Assembly (NCBI RefSeq): GCF_000737335.2
Contig: NZ_JMCC02000030.1
Coordinates: 1-64,000, forward strand
From: Enhygromyxa salina
GTDB taxonomy: Bacteria; Myxococcota_A; Polyangia; Nannocystales; Nannocystaceae
Reading direction: 5' to 3'
Length of the DNA: 64,000 bases
Shown: piece after piece, positions 19,825-27,814 of the stretch
How the letters are laid out: each line of letters begins with the position of its first letter
Numbering within the stretch: position 1 is the stretch's first letter
Made by a program: the position numbers and the translations under genes
Notes under the pieces: generated by a model
What the model was told of the DNA's origin: nothing
The model's database searches: none
The model's input: only the letters and a program-made list of their open reading frames with translations

Positions 19825-19858
19825 GGCCGAATCGAGCGCGCAGCGCTCGATTCAGGCC
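19825..19858. terminator. Stem-loop between convergent genes
   Basis: A perfect 11-bp stem with a three-base loop (GAATCGAGCGC-GCA-GCGCTCGATTC) is extended by a GGCC/GGCC pair with a one-base bulge. It lies between the stop of the Cys-rich repeat gene and the stop of the minus-strand gene ending at 19858. There is no T-run, but the position and strength suggest a bidirectional terminator. Confidence 0.6.
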
Positions 19859-20391
19859 TAGAACGGCACAATTTCAGTGCTACCCACCAGGCTGCACTCC
19901 ACCCTGCCAGTACCCGCGAAGTGCCCCTTGGGTCCTCGGGCGTGAATTACAGTAGAAACCGTCGTCGGAATTGGGAACCCGCCAGACGATGACGAGAATG
20001 TGATCTGTGGCGTACCACAGTGATGCTCAGACCCGCGACCGTCGTGTTTTACGGTATGAACGGAACTCGGAATGATGTAGCGCCCGGGAGGCGCCGTGTA
20101 GGAAATGAGTTTGTCACAGGAGTGCCTGACCCCATCCCAGCCCGTTTCCTCCGTCACACAGCTGTCTCGAATATCAAAAGGCACCACATCCGCCAATGGC
20201 GGAACTCCAATCCGATCCCCTTCGATGTAATGAGAGCCTTCAGCGCCCATTTCGCCAGGAGTTCGCAGCTCAAAAGCCATCTGCCGATCGCCGGCTGGGG
20301 CAGCCCCATCGACAGCGCACGCCAGGGCGCTACCCAGCAAAACGGCAATGACGCCAATGTGGGCAGAATTGCGCTTGTTTGATTTCTCCAT
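19858..20391 (-). CDS. Small secreted lipoprotein, unknown function
   Basis: The 177-residue product starts at ATG 20391 behind a GGGGG ribosome site. It has a positively charged start and a signal ending in ALAC (about residue 25). The mature part has four Cys (SCVTEETGWDGVRHSCDK and later HHCGTP...VECS), consistent with a small disulfide-bonded beta domain. Base composition is visibly more AT-rich than the neighbours and codon third positions are mixed, which hints at a different origin. I find no family. Confidence 0.75.
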   Translation of the reverse strand: MEKSNKRNSAHIGVIAVLLGSALACAVDGAAPAGDRQMAFELRTPGEMGAEGSHYIEGDRIGVPPLADVVPFDIRDSCVTEETGWDGVRHSCDKLISYTAPPGRYIIPSSVHTVKHDGRGSEHHCGTPQITFSSSSGGFPIPTTVSTVIHARGPKGHFAGTGRVECSLVGSTEIVPF

Positions 20392-20730
20392 GATCTACCC
20401 CCTACTGTGGCTGCACACGACGACCGCCACCAGGACATCATGACACTTCCGATGCAGGGCACACGCGAATGGATTGCGGGTCGCAGCCGATCACTGATGC
20501 TGCATTCCAGCATTGCCGGTAGCCAGCCTACTGCACCGTTAGCAGCGATCGCTCCCCGCAGCTACCGAACGACCCGCGTAGTGCGAAGCCCCCCACGACA
20601 CCGCCCGCCCCCGAGCAGCAGAGCCCCCTTCTAGGGGGCCAATCATACCACCGCGAACAAATGGCCCACTGGGAACGAGCGAAGCGAGCGACCGCGCAGT
20701 GCGAAGCCGCCCGGGGGGGTCTAAAGAAGC
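20392..20730. other. Intergenic region without a gene
   Basis: These 339 bp lie between two minus-strand genes. A short hairpin sits at 20623-20639, and two related copies of GTGCGAAGCC occur near 20581 and 20700. Near 20671 is the purine-rich GAACGAGCGAAGCGAGCGACC. Open frames here have no coding character. The right part should hold the 3' end of the RCC1 lipoprotein transcript and the left part the promoter of the gene ending at 19858. Confidence 0.5.
20623..20639. terminator. Short GC-rich hairpin
   Basis: GCCCCCT-TCT-AGGGGGC forms a perfect 7-bp stem with a three-base loop, about 90 bp past the stop of the RCC1 lipoprotein gene on the minus strand. No T-run follows, so a terminator is possible but not assured. 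Confidence 0.4.
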
Positions 20731-22353
20731 TCAGTACACCCGAATGGGATCGGCGCTGGTGGGCAGCTCGTCGTCGCCAATATTCTGCGTATGCCCAAGC
20801 CCAAGCTGCCCGTACTCGTTGCTGCCCCAGCAGCGCACGCTGCCGTCCAGCACCAACGCACAACTATGAGCATCGCCCGTCACCAGCGAGGTGACCGACC
20901 CGCCGAGCTCGACCAACCCCACGGAAGTGGGACCTTCGTCGTCGCCGATAAACTCGTCGCTCCCGTAGCCAAGTTGCCCTTGGTCTGCGGACCCCCAGCA
21001 GCGCACGCCGCCGCCATCTAGCACCACGCAGGTGTGAAACTGACCCGTGCTGACATCGACCACGCCAACGCCAAGGTCGACCGTCCCCACCGCGGTCGGC
21101 GGCTCGTCGTCGCCGATCGTGTATTTAGCCCAGGGGTGGCCCGAGAGCGTTCCCAGGCCCCAGCAGCGGACCTCGCCCGTGTCCAGTCGCGCGCAGGTGT
21201 GGAGCAGGTGAATCGAGACTTGGGTTGCCTTGCCCCCCACGTCCACGTTGCCAGCCGTCGATGGGGTCTCGTCGTCGCCGATGTGCTCGAGGTTGCCGTA
21301 GCCCAAGATTCCGTTGTTGCCGCTGCCCCAGCAGCGGACCGCGCCGTTGTCGAGCACCGCGCAGGTCGAGTAGGCCCCGGCGGACAGCGCAACGGCGGCG
21401 TGGAGGCCCAAGTTCACGTCACCCGCGAGCGAGGGGTTCTCATCGTCGCCAATGTCGAGGGTGTTGCCATAGCCAAGCTGGCCGCGATGGTTGAGGCCCC
21501 AGCACCGCACCTTTCCGGTGTCCAGCAGTGCACAGTTGTGGGCGTCGCCCGAGGTGATCTGAACGACCTTGCCACCAATGTCGACCTCGCTGACCGACGA
21601 AGGGACCTCATCGTCACCCACGTCCTGCTGGCCCGGAATCCCGAGCTGTCCAACAATATTGCTGCCCCAGCAGCGCACGGCCCCGGTGTCGAGCAGCGCG
21701 CAAGTGTGATAATAGCCGGCGCTGAGCTGAACCGCGATGCCGCCCATGTCAATGTCGCCGGCGGCGGCCGGGTGCTCATCGTCTCCAATCGTATCGGTGT
21801 GGCCGTAGCCCAGCATCCCAAATGTGTTCTCGCCCCAGCACCGCACCGCGCCCGTATGCAGCAGCGCGCAGGTGTGCGTGGCTCCGGCGACGATCTGGGT
21901 CACTTGCTCGGGCGTGCAGGTGTTCGAGCAACCGTCGCCAGCGACGTCGTTGCCGTCATCGCAGCCCTCGACGCCGTAGAAGATGATGCCGTCACCGCAG
22001 ACGTTGGGCTCGCACGCGGTCGTGCAGGCGTCGTCGTCGAGGTCGTTGCCGTCGTCACACGCTTCAAAGTCATCGGCGAACACGTGGCCATCGCCGCAGA
22101 CGTTGAGCTGGCAGTCGGGCGTGCACAGGCCGGTGTCATCGCCGGGCTCGCAGGCTTCGTCGGCCTCGACCAGGCCATCGCCACACACCGGGCCGCCGGC
22201 GTCGGTGTCCGTGTCAGAGGGCGGGTCCTGCTCACCTGTCTCGGTGCTGTCGGTCTCGTCGGTGCCGTCATCACCGACATTCGCGGAGTCAGCGCAGCCG
22301 CTGAGCAAGAGGACGAGGACGGGGCTGAGGGAAATTGCGGAACTGAGTTTCAT
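20731..22353 (-). CDS. Lipoprotein fusing DUF4215 repeats to an RCC1 beta-propeller
   Basis: The 540-residue product begins MKLSSAISLSPVLVLLLSGC (lipobox Cys20) and an Asp/Thr/Glu-rich tether. Three Cys-rich CGDG...C..C units follow (about 55-155). The remaining ~380 residues are seven or so RCC1-type blades with the repeated signature CALLxTGxVRCWGxNxxGQLGYGxxxxIGDDE. The RCC1 part probably folds as a propeller held away from the membrane by the Cys-rich stalk. The IGDDE motif closing each blade is unusually constant. Binding of a protein or surface ligand is plausible; nothing indicates catalysis. Confidence 0.9.
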   Translation of the reverse strand: MKLSSAISLSPVLVLLLSGCADSANVGDDGTDETDSTETGEQDPPSDTDTDAGGPVCGDGLVEADEACEPGDDTGLCTPDCQLNVCGDGHVFADDFEACDDGNDLDDDACTTACEPNVCGDGIIFYGVEGCDDGNDVAGDGCSNTCTPEQVTQIVAGATHTCALLHTGAVRCWGENTFGMLGYGHTDTIGDDEHPAAAGDIDMGGIAVQLSAGYYHTCALLDTGAVRCWGSNIVGQLGIPGQQDVGDDEVPSSVSEVDIGGKVVQITSGDAHNCALLDTGKVRCWGLNHRGQLGYGNTLDIGDDENPSLAGDVNLGLHAAVALSAGAYSTCAVLDNGAVRCWGSGNNGILGYGNLEHIGDDETPSTAGNVDVGGKATQVSIHLLHTCARLDTGEVRCWGLGTLSGHPWAKYTIGDDEPPTAVGTVDLGVGVVDVSTGQFHTCVVLDGGGVRCWGSADQGQLGYGSDEFIGDDEGPTSVGLVELGGSVTSLVTGDAHSCALVLDGSVRCWGSNEYGQLGLGHTQNIGDDELPTSADPIRVY

Positions 22354-22466
22354 GGCTTCTCCGGACCACTACGAGCCATTCGGGTATCGAGGCTCGCGGT
22401 GCGTGCACGGGCCATGTGCACGCGGTGTGCCACGCCAACTCAGCCGCAATTCGTGGGGTCTCGCCC

Positions 22467-22532
22467 AGCGTTGACGAGAAACTCGCCAGCGCTGACGAGT
22501 TTCTCGTCAACCGCTGACGATTTTTTCGTCAC
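22467..22532. repeat. Perfect 16-bp inverted repeat within three tandem ~22-bp units
   Basis: GTTGACGAGAAACTCG (22470-22485) and its exact reverse complement (22496-22511) flank a 10-base spacer. The same stretch also reads as three tandem units beginning AGCGTTGACGA, AGCGCTGACGA and CCGCTGACGA; the last contains GACGA-TTTTT-TCGTC. It lies between the 3' end of the ceramidase-like gene (stop at 22569) and the start of the RCC1 lipoprotein (22353), both on the minus strand. It could be a terminator, a processing site or an operator. Confidence 0.8.
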
Positions 22533-22568
22533 TCGCCCGCGAACGGACCCGAGGCCCGGAGCCCGAAC

Positions 22569-25070
22569 CTACGGGCCGGTGATCGTTGCCGTGACCGGGC
22601 TGGGCTCGAGGTCCGAGCTCAACCACGCGTCAACTTCAACGTTCGCGTTCGCGTCGATCCCCGTCTGGCCAAAATCGAACACGTACGCGTCCGCGACCGG
22701 ATCATAGCTGGCCTGCCAGACCTCCCCGGTTGGCATGCCATCGACGATGAACTCCAAGCTCAGGGGCGCGCGCACGTGGATCCCGTCCGCGGGCGTGTGC
22801 CAGGCGTCGTGCAGGCGCCAGCCCCGGACCGGCCAGGTCCCGTCCATGACCTTCGGCACGCTTGGCATCACCAAGCTCAGGTACAGCGTGTCGGGATCCG
22901 TCAAGTTCGCGGCCAGGTTCGCGTCGTTGGATTGCTCGACCGCGAACGCGAGGCTCGCCGCCTCATACTGCTGCACGGTCGCCCCATCCCAGTACGGCCC
23001 GGTCGCAACCATGCGGTACTCGCCGGCTGGCCAGTCCGCGGGGATCTCCCAGTCGACGTACCACTCGTGCTTGCGCGAGGCCGCGACGTTGCCGTTGGGC
23101 GCGGGCGTGGGATCGTAGTGGGTGATCATCTCGTTGCGGCTGTTGTCGTAGGCGCGCCCCGACCACCCGGCGGGATGCGGCACGTCCACGAACCCGCCTT
23201 GGCCATCGTCAACCTGCAAGCGCACGTTCGGCGCGCCCACGCTCGGGTCGCCGCCGCCAAACCGGAACCGCACCAGCTCCAAGCGCCGCTGCAATACCTC
23301 GACGTTGCTGACCACCGCGCCGTGGTTCTGGCTGAGCTCGAACGCCCGAGGTGTGAACCCACCTGGGCTCGCCAGCGTCGGCGTCTCTTCGACCAGCGCG
23401 GGGCCAATGTCCCCGGCCAGAATGTCGGCGATCATCTCCATGTCGGTGTTGACCATGAAGGTGCCGCCGTTGGGCCCCCACAGGCTCATCTCGGACTCAT
23501 ACCCGCCCTGAAACCAGTCGTCGGGCGCGGTGAAGTACAGCAGGTGATCTTGCGAGTAGCCCCACACCATCAGGTCAATGGGCTCGTCCGAGGCCAGCTG
23601 CGCGAACTGGTCGCGCGCGTACTTGATGATCGAGTAGGCCGGCTCGCCGGGGATCGTCATCATGAACAGCGGCCCGATCTTGGCCACGCTCAGGTAGGTC
23701 TGGTGGATCTCGCCGTGGGGCACGTCGCCAAGCAACAGCGTGTCGACGGGGATGCACTGCTTGTCCTTGCCCTCCATCGAGGTGTTGGGGTCGTTGTCCT
23801 CCGCGACCCCCGTGCACTGCCAGCCACCCCACACGTAGTCGATTGGGATCAGGTTGAACAGCTCACCCGAGAACTCGCCGCTCTCGTCGTAGCCAAATTT
23901 TTCGTAGGTCAGATCCACGCGCCGCGACTGCACGACGATCTCGGGGTCGTCATCCCACGCGAGGTTCTGGTACGCGTCAAAGATCACCGGCGCCGCGACC
24001 GTGCCGATCAGCTCGGTCTTTTGGGTGGCGGAGTCGTGACCCAAGAACCCGCCGCGCGGTGACGAGTCGCCGCCGCCAGCTTGGGCGATCATCCCAAAGA
24101 TCGGCTGGCCGGTCTGCTCGAAGAAGTACTGCTCGAACTCGAGCTCGACGGCCCCTGGCGCGTCTTCGGTCAGCAGCTCGTTCTCGTAGGCGACGCTGAT
24201 CCCGTGGATGCCAAAGTTGAACATCGCGGCCATTGGCGTGCCGTCGGGGCGACGCAGGGCGAACACCGTGAGGGTCGGGTCCTTGCCGTAGGTGGGGTTG
24301 TTGGCGCTGCGGCGATCACCGTAGACCTTGTCGCTTGGATCCCAGTCCTCGATCGCCGTGTAGCCCCATTGCGCGTCGCCAAGATCGTCGATCGCGGCCT
24401 TGATCGTCTTGGCAAACTCGGTGGCGAGCAGATCGATGACCTCTTCGTCGGCGGTGTCGGTCCCAACCGCGCCAAAGATGTCTGGCAGCCGCCAATAGCG
24501 ACCGTGCGCGTGGTGAGAGTGGGTCCCGCCCCAAATGATCCGGCCGCGCAGATCCTCGCCATAGAGCTCTTGATACTTGGCCGCGGTCGCGTCGGTGACC
24601 CCGGACTCGGCGCTCATCATTGGCGTCTTCATCAGCACGACCTGCTCGCCCGCCTTTGACTGCAGGACCATCGCCTTGATCGTTGGGTAGTTGTAGAAGC
24701 CCCGGGTGCCGTAGAACAGCCCGCTCCACGGGGTGTTGGTGCCGCCTAGGCGGCCACCGTAGCCGGCGAGCGAGATCCCGATCGGGTGGTCGAGGTAGCG
24801 CATCGCGACGCCGGCCTGCAGCGGGGTCGTTGGCTGATCACCATCGCCGTCACCCGGGTCACCATCGCCGTCGCCGGGATCGCCATCCCCGTCCCCATCG
24901 CCATCGCCGTCGCCGTCGCCGTCGCCCGGGTCACCGTCGCCGTCACCGGTCTCGCTCGTGCTACCCGCATCGCCACCGGTGACCGAGTCATCGCCGCACG
25001 CTGCGAGCGCGAGCGCGGACAGTGCGAGGCTGGTTGTGATCGACCTACGAAGAAACCAAGTGCGGCGCAT
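22569..25070 (-). CDS. Neutral/alkaline ceramidase-like lipoprotein
   Basis: The 833-residue product begins with a signal and lipobox (LALAAC, about Cys25), then a long Gly-Asp linker (about 40-78). The next ~500 residues resemble neutral ceramidases, which cleave the amide bond of ceramides. GTHSHHAHGRYW corresponds to the zinc-binding SHTHSG region, FNFGIHG to the second His region, and GGGDSSPRG to the GDxSPN site carrying the nucleophilic Ser. Match quality is moderate: SPRG replaces SPN. The C-terminal ~170 residues are a beta domain as in that family. As a surface enzyme it could act on eukaryotic prey or host lipids, or on the bacterium's own sphingolipids. It is followed by a strong inverted repeat. 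Confidence 0.75.
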   Translation of the reverse strand: MRRTWFLRRSITTSLALSALALAACGDDSVTGGDAGSTSETGDGDGDPGDGDGDGDGDGDGDGDPGDGDGDPGDGDGDQPTTPLQAGVAMRYLDHPIGISLAGYGGRLGGTNTPWSGLFYGTRGFYNYPTIKAMVLQSKAGEQVVLMKTPMMSAESGVTDATAAKYQELYGEDLRGRIIWGGTHSHHAHGRYWRLPDIFGAVGTDTADEEVIDLLATEFAKTIKAAIDDLGDAQWGYTAIEDWDPSDKVYGDRRSANNPTYGKDPTLTVFALRRPDGTPMAAMFNFGIHGISVAYENELLTEDAPGAVELEFEQYFFEQTGQPIFGMIAQAGGGDSSPRGGFLGHDSATQKTELIGTVAAPVIFDAYQNLAWDDDPEIVVQSRRVDLTYEKFGYDESGEFSGELFNLIPIDYVWGGWQCTGVAEDNDPNTSMEGKDKQCIPVDTLLLGDVPHGEIHQTYLSVAKIGPLFMMTIPGEPAYSIIKYARDQFAQLASDEPIDLMVWGYSQDHLLYFTAPDDWFQGGYESEMSLWGPNGGTFMVNTDMEMIADILAGDIGPALVEETPTLASPGGFTPRAFELSQNHGAVVSNVEVLQRRLELVRFRFGGGDPSVGAPNVRLQVDDGQGGFVDVPHPAGWSGRAYDNSRNEMITHYDPTPAPNGNVAASRKHEWYVDWEIPADWPAGEYRMVATGPYWDGATVQQYEAASLAFAVEQSNDANLAANLTDPDTLYLSLVMPSVPKVMDGTWPVRGWRLHDAWHTPADGIHVRAPLSLEFIVDGMPTGEVWQASYDPVADAYVFDFGQTGIDANANVEVDAWLSSDLEPSPVTATITGP
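24838..24949. repeat. Low-complexity repeat encoding the Gly-Asp linker
   Basis: Short (gccatc / gccgtc)n repeats interrupted by cccggg. On the minus strand they encode GDGDGDPGDGDG in the tether of the ceramidase-like lipoprotein. The same linker style recurs near 55900 and 61900. Confidence 0.85.
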
Positions 25071-25205
25071 GGTTGGACACTACGCCGAGAGCACGACTTC
25101 ATGCACCCCCCGTCGATCCGCGCAGACTGCGTTTTCCCGGCCCGCGTGTGACATTTGCTCGACAGCCATGCAGGCGACGGGCGACCCTGACTGGACTGGA
25201 TTGAC

Positions 25206-26900
25206 ATGACGATCACTCGCCGAGAGCTCCTTCGCCGCGCCAGCATCCTTGGTGCAACCTCCCTGATCCCCAGCTTTAGCGCCTGTACGCCCGAGCCTGG
25301 CGGCGGAGCTGGCGAGACCGGTGAGACCGGCGAGACCGGCGAGACCGGTGAGACCGGAGGCGACGACGGCCTCCCAACCTACGAGTGGGAGGGTGAGCTC
25401 GGGCCCGAGAGCATCTTCGCCCACGGTGTTGCGAGCGGCGATCCGCTCAGCGACTCGGTGATCCTCTGGACAAGGGTCTCGCCCGCGGTCGACGAGGCGG
25501 TCGAGCTGTTCTTCGAGATGGCCGTGGATCCCGAGTTCCAGCTGCGGGTCGCCGCAGATTGGATCGCGCCAACCGACACCGAGCGCGACTACACCAGCAA
25601 GATCGACGTTGACTCGCTCGAGCCCGGCTCGACCTACTACTACCGCTTCTACGCGCAGGGCCGGGTCTCGCCGATCGGCAGGACCCGCACCGCGCCCAGC
25701 GGCGCCGTCGATCACCTGCGCTTCGCGGTGTGCTCGTGCTCGAGCTGGGCCCACGGCTATTTTCACGTCTACGACGAGATCGGCGGCCGGGCTGACATCG
25801 ACGCGGTCCTGCAGCTTGGCGACTACATCTACGAGTTCGCCGACGGCGAGTACGGTGACCTGCGCCAGCTCGACCCCAGCCACGCGTGCGTCACCCTCGA
25901 CGACTATCGGCGCCGGTATCGGATGTACCGGACCAGCCCCGGGCTGCAGCACGCCCATCGCCAGCACCCCTTCATCGTGACCTGGGACGACCACGAGATC
26001 GCCAACGACGGGTGGCGCGACGGCGCCGCGAACCACGACGAGGCCGACCAGGGCCCGTGGGCCGAGCGCAGGGCCGCCGCGACCCAGGCTTACTTCGAGT
26101 GGCTGCCGCTGCGCGAGGGTGTCCCGGGGCGGGTCTATCGTGAGCTCTCGTATGGCGACCTCGCCCACGTGATCGTGCTCGACACCCGCTACGAAGGGCG
26201 CGATCAGCAGATCAACCTGTTCGACAACCCGGACCCGCTCACCGCGATCACGGATCCCAACCGGCAGATGCTCGGCGCCGAGCAAGAGGCGTGGCTGTTC
26301 GAGCGGCTTGGCTCGAGCACCGCCAAGTGGAAGCTGCTCGCCCAGCAGGTCATGCTGGGTCAGACGATCTTGCAGGCCGGCCAAGACGGCGAGCCCAACC
26401 GCCCGCTGTTCGCCGACCCCTGGGATGGCTACGACGGCGCGCGTCGGCGGCTCTACGGCTACCTGCGCGACAACGCGATCGACAACCTGGTCGTGCTCAC
26501 TGGCGACGTGCACTCGTCGTTTGCGGTCGAGCTGACCGAGAACCCGCTCGAGGGCTACGACCCCGCGACCGGCGAAGGCTCGGTCGCCGTGGAATTCGTG
26601 ACCCCGGGCGTGACCTCACCGGGGCTTGGTTTGGACAGCGGCAGCCTAGCGACCTTGCAGATGGTCAACCCACACTGGCGCTGGACCGAAGTCTTGCGCA
26701 AGGGCTACCTGACCCTCGACGTCAAGCCCGACCGGGTCCAGAGCGACTGGTGGTTGTTCGGCGCCGGCCAGGTGTCCAAGCCGGCGTTCTCGGGCGGCGT
26801 CCACGGTGGCTCGTGGCAGGTGTTTGACGGCGACCCCGTCCTCGTCGAAGCCAACGAGCCAGCGCCCGGCAAGCAAGACCCGCCGCCCCTGGCCCCCTGA
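25206..26900 (+). CDS. phoD: PhoD-family alkaline phosphatase/phosphodiesterase
   Basis: The 564-residue product starts with a Tat signal (TRRELLRR), a lipobox-like SFSAC (Cys27) and a GETGETGETG linker from a 9-bp tandem repeat. The PhoD fold follows. A fibronectin-like N-terminal domain (FAHGVASGDPLSDSVILWTRV, the classic PhoD start) leads to the metallophosphatase part: FAVCSCSSW, LQLGDYIYE, FIVTWDDHEIANDGW, VVLTGDVHSSFAVEL. Metal ligands (Cys, Asp, Asp-Asp-His-Glu, His) are all present. PhoD enzymes hydrolyse phosphodiesters such as teichoic acids or phospholipid head groups in the periplasm. The Tat signal fits export with bound metals. It is divergent from the ceramidase-like gene, 135 bp apart. 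Confidence 0.9.
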   Translation: MTITRRELLRRASILGATSLIPSFSACTPEPGGGAGETGETGETGETGETGGDDGLPTYEWEGELGPESIFAHGVASGDPLSDSVILWTRVSPAVDEAVELFFEMAVDPEFQLRVAADWIAPTDTERDYTSKIDVDSLEPGSTYYYRFYAQGRVSPIGRTRTAPSGAVDHLRFAVCSCSSWAHGYFHVYDEIGGRADIDAVLQLGDYIYEFADGEYGDLRQLDPSHACVTLDDYRRRYRMYRTSPGLQHAHRQHPFIVTWDDHEIANDGWRDGAANHDEADQGPWAERRAAATQAYFEWLPLREGVPGRVYRELSYGDLAHVIVLDTRYEGRDQQINLFDNPDPLTAITDPNRQMLGAEQEAWLFERLGSSTAKWKLLAQQVMLGQTILQAGQDGEPNRPLFADPWDGYDGARRRLYGYLRDNAIDNLVVLTGDVHSSFAVELTENPLEGYDPATGEGSVAVEFVTPGVTSPGLGLDSGSLATLQMVNPHWRWTEVLRKGYLTLDVKPDRVQSDWWLFGAGQVSKPAFSGGVHGGSWQVFDGDPVLVEANEPAPGKQDPPPLAP

Positions 26901-26921
26901 CCTGGCCGGCCCCGGCGCCAA

Positions 26922-27566
26922 TCAAAACTTGTAGGCAAAGCCAACGCCGCCGCGGACAGACAGCCACGCGCCGGAGTTGTTGTTGCCGTCTGTCCACACG
27001 TTCCAACCGACGAAGCCTGGCTCGAAGTAGAAGATCCAGTGCTGCTCGATGTACAGCCGGATCGTTGGGCCAAAGGTCTGCTCGAACTGGAAGAAGTGGG
27101 GCGAAAAGTGGAAGTCGTTGTGGACCGTGGGGGAGAAGGTCAACGCGAGGTTTGACCACGGATCGATCTCGTAGCCCAGCTCGAACCCGGCCCGTCCCCA
27201 CACCGCCCGGTAGAAATCACGGTTGCCGCGACCGTATCCACCCCGGTCGTAGTACCCGCGCCCGTTCCCGTGGAAGCTGACCGCGGGCCCGGCATTGAAG
27301 CCCATGAACAACCCGCTGAGCTGGCCGACCCGTCCGGTGCCCGGCAGATGGAAGCGCCAGTTGAACGCAGGGATGAACGCGTCCGGGTTGAAGTTGCCGT
27401 TGAAGCTGGCGCCGATCTCGTGGACCGAGCTGGTCTGGCCAGGCCGCATCGACGCGGGCGGGTTGCCCAGCGTTGCTTGCTTGCCAGCCTGGGCCGGGGA
27501 CGCGATCAGGAGCACGACCGCAGCGAGGACGGTCGACAGCAGGTACGAGAGGCGACGCGCGTTCAC
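26922..27566 (-). CDS. Secreted beta-barrel-like protein
   Basis: I choose GTG 27566, which gives a clean signal peptide (VNARRLSYLLSTVLAAVVLLIASPAQA); the frame is open upstream to 27710 without signal-like sequence. The mature part of about 185 residues has alternating aromatic strands (AFNWRFHLPG, LFMGFNAGPAVSF, LALTFSPTVHNDFHF, WIFYFEPGFVGWNVW) and ends in GVGFAYKF, a Phe-terminated last strand typical of outer-membrane barrels. It resembles in style the protein at 1906-2583. The ribosome site is weak, so the start is uncertain. It converges on phoD with only 21 bp between stops. Confidence 0.7.
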   Translation of the reverse strand: MNARRLSYLLSTVLAAVVLLIASPAQAGKQATLGNPPASMRPGQTSSVHEIGASFNGNFNPDAFIPAFNWRFHLPGTGRVGQLSGLFMGFNAGPAVSFHGNGRGYYDRGGYGRGNRDFYRAVWGRAGFELGYEIDPWSNLALTFSPTVHNDFHFSPHFFQFEQTFGPTIRLYIEQHWIFYFEPGFVGWNVWTDGNNNSGAWLSVRGGVGFAYKF

Positions 27567-27618
27567 GAACCATGGGTAGCAGGAATTCGGCCCGCTGCGC
27601 AGCTGCGCGAGCGAACTT

Positions 27619-27632
27619 GTGTCGCGCGACAC
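27619..27632. promoter_or_regulatory. 14-bp perfect palindrome in a divergent intergenic region
   Basis: GTGTCGCGCGACAC is self-complementary. It lies between the divergent starts of the barrel-like gene (27566) and the Spy-like gene (27815). The 248-bp region also has an AT-richer stretch (about 27650-27675) that may hold promoter elements. An operator role is suggested by position only. Confidence 0.4.
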
Positions 27633-27814
27633 GTGCGTGTGTGCTGCATGACGAGGAATTCTCTTGTTTGGATTTGGAGTGTCCAGAGCTCGGTCGCGAC
27701 CGCCAGACATGCGGGCGGGTTGCCAACATGTCGCTGGCTTTGCGCGAGCTTTACGAAATCCAGCGGACAGGCTGACGCACTCGGCGCGGAACTGGGGCTA
27801 GGGTTCACTTCGCC

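Noticed and set aside
20407..20634. 75-residue plus-strand ORF in the 20.4-20.7 kb gap
   Set aside because: No ribosome site, no domain, and a composition unlike coding sequence here.
24838..24949. Short GC-rich tandem repeats considered as a CRISPR or regulatory array
   Set aside because: They are in frame and encode the Gly-Asp linker of the ceramidase-like lipoprotein.
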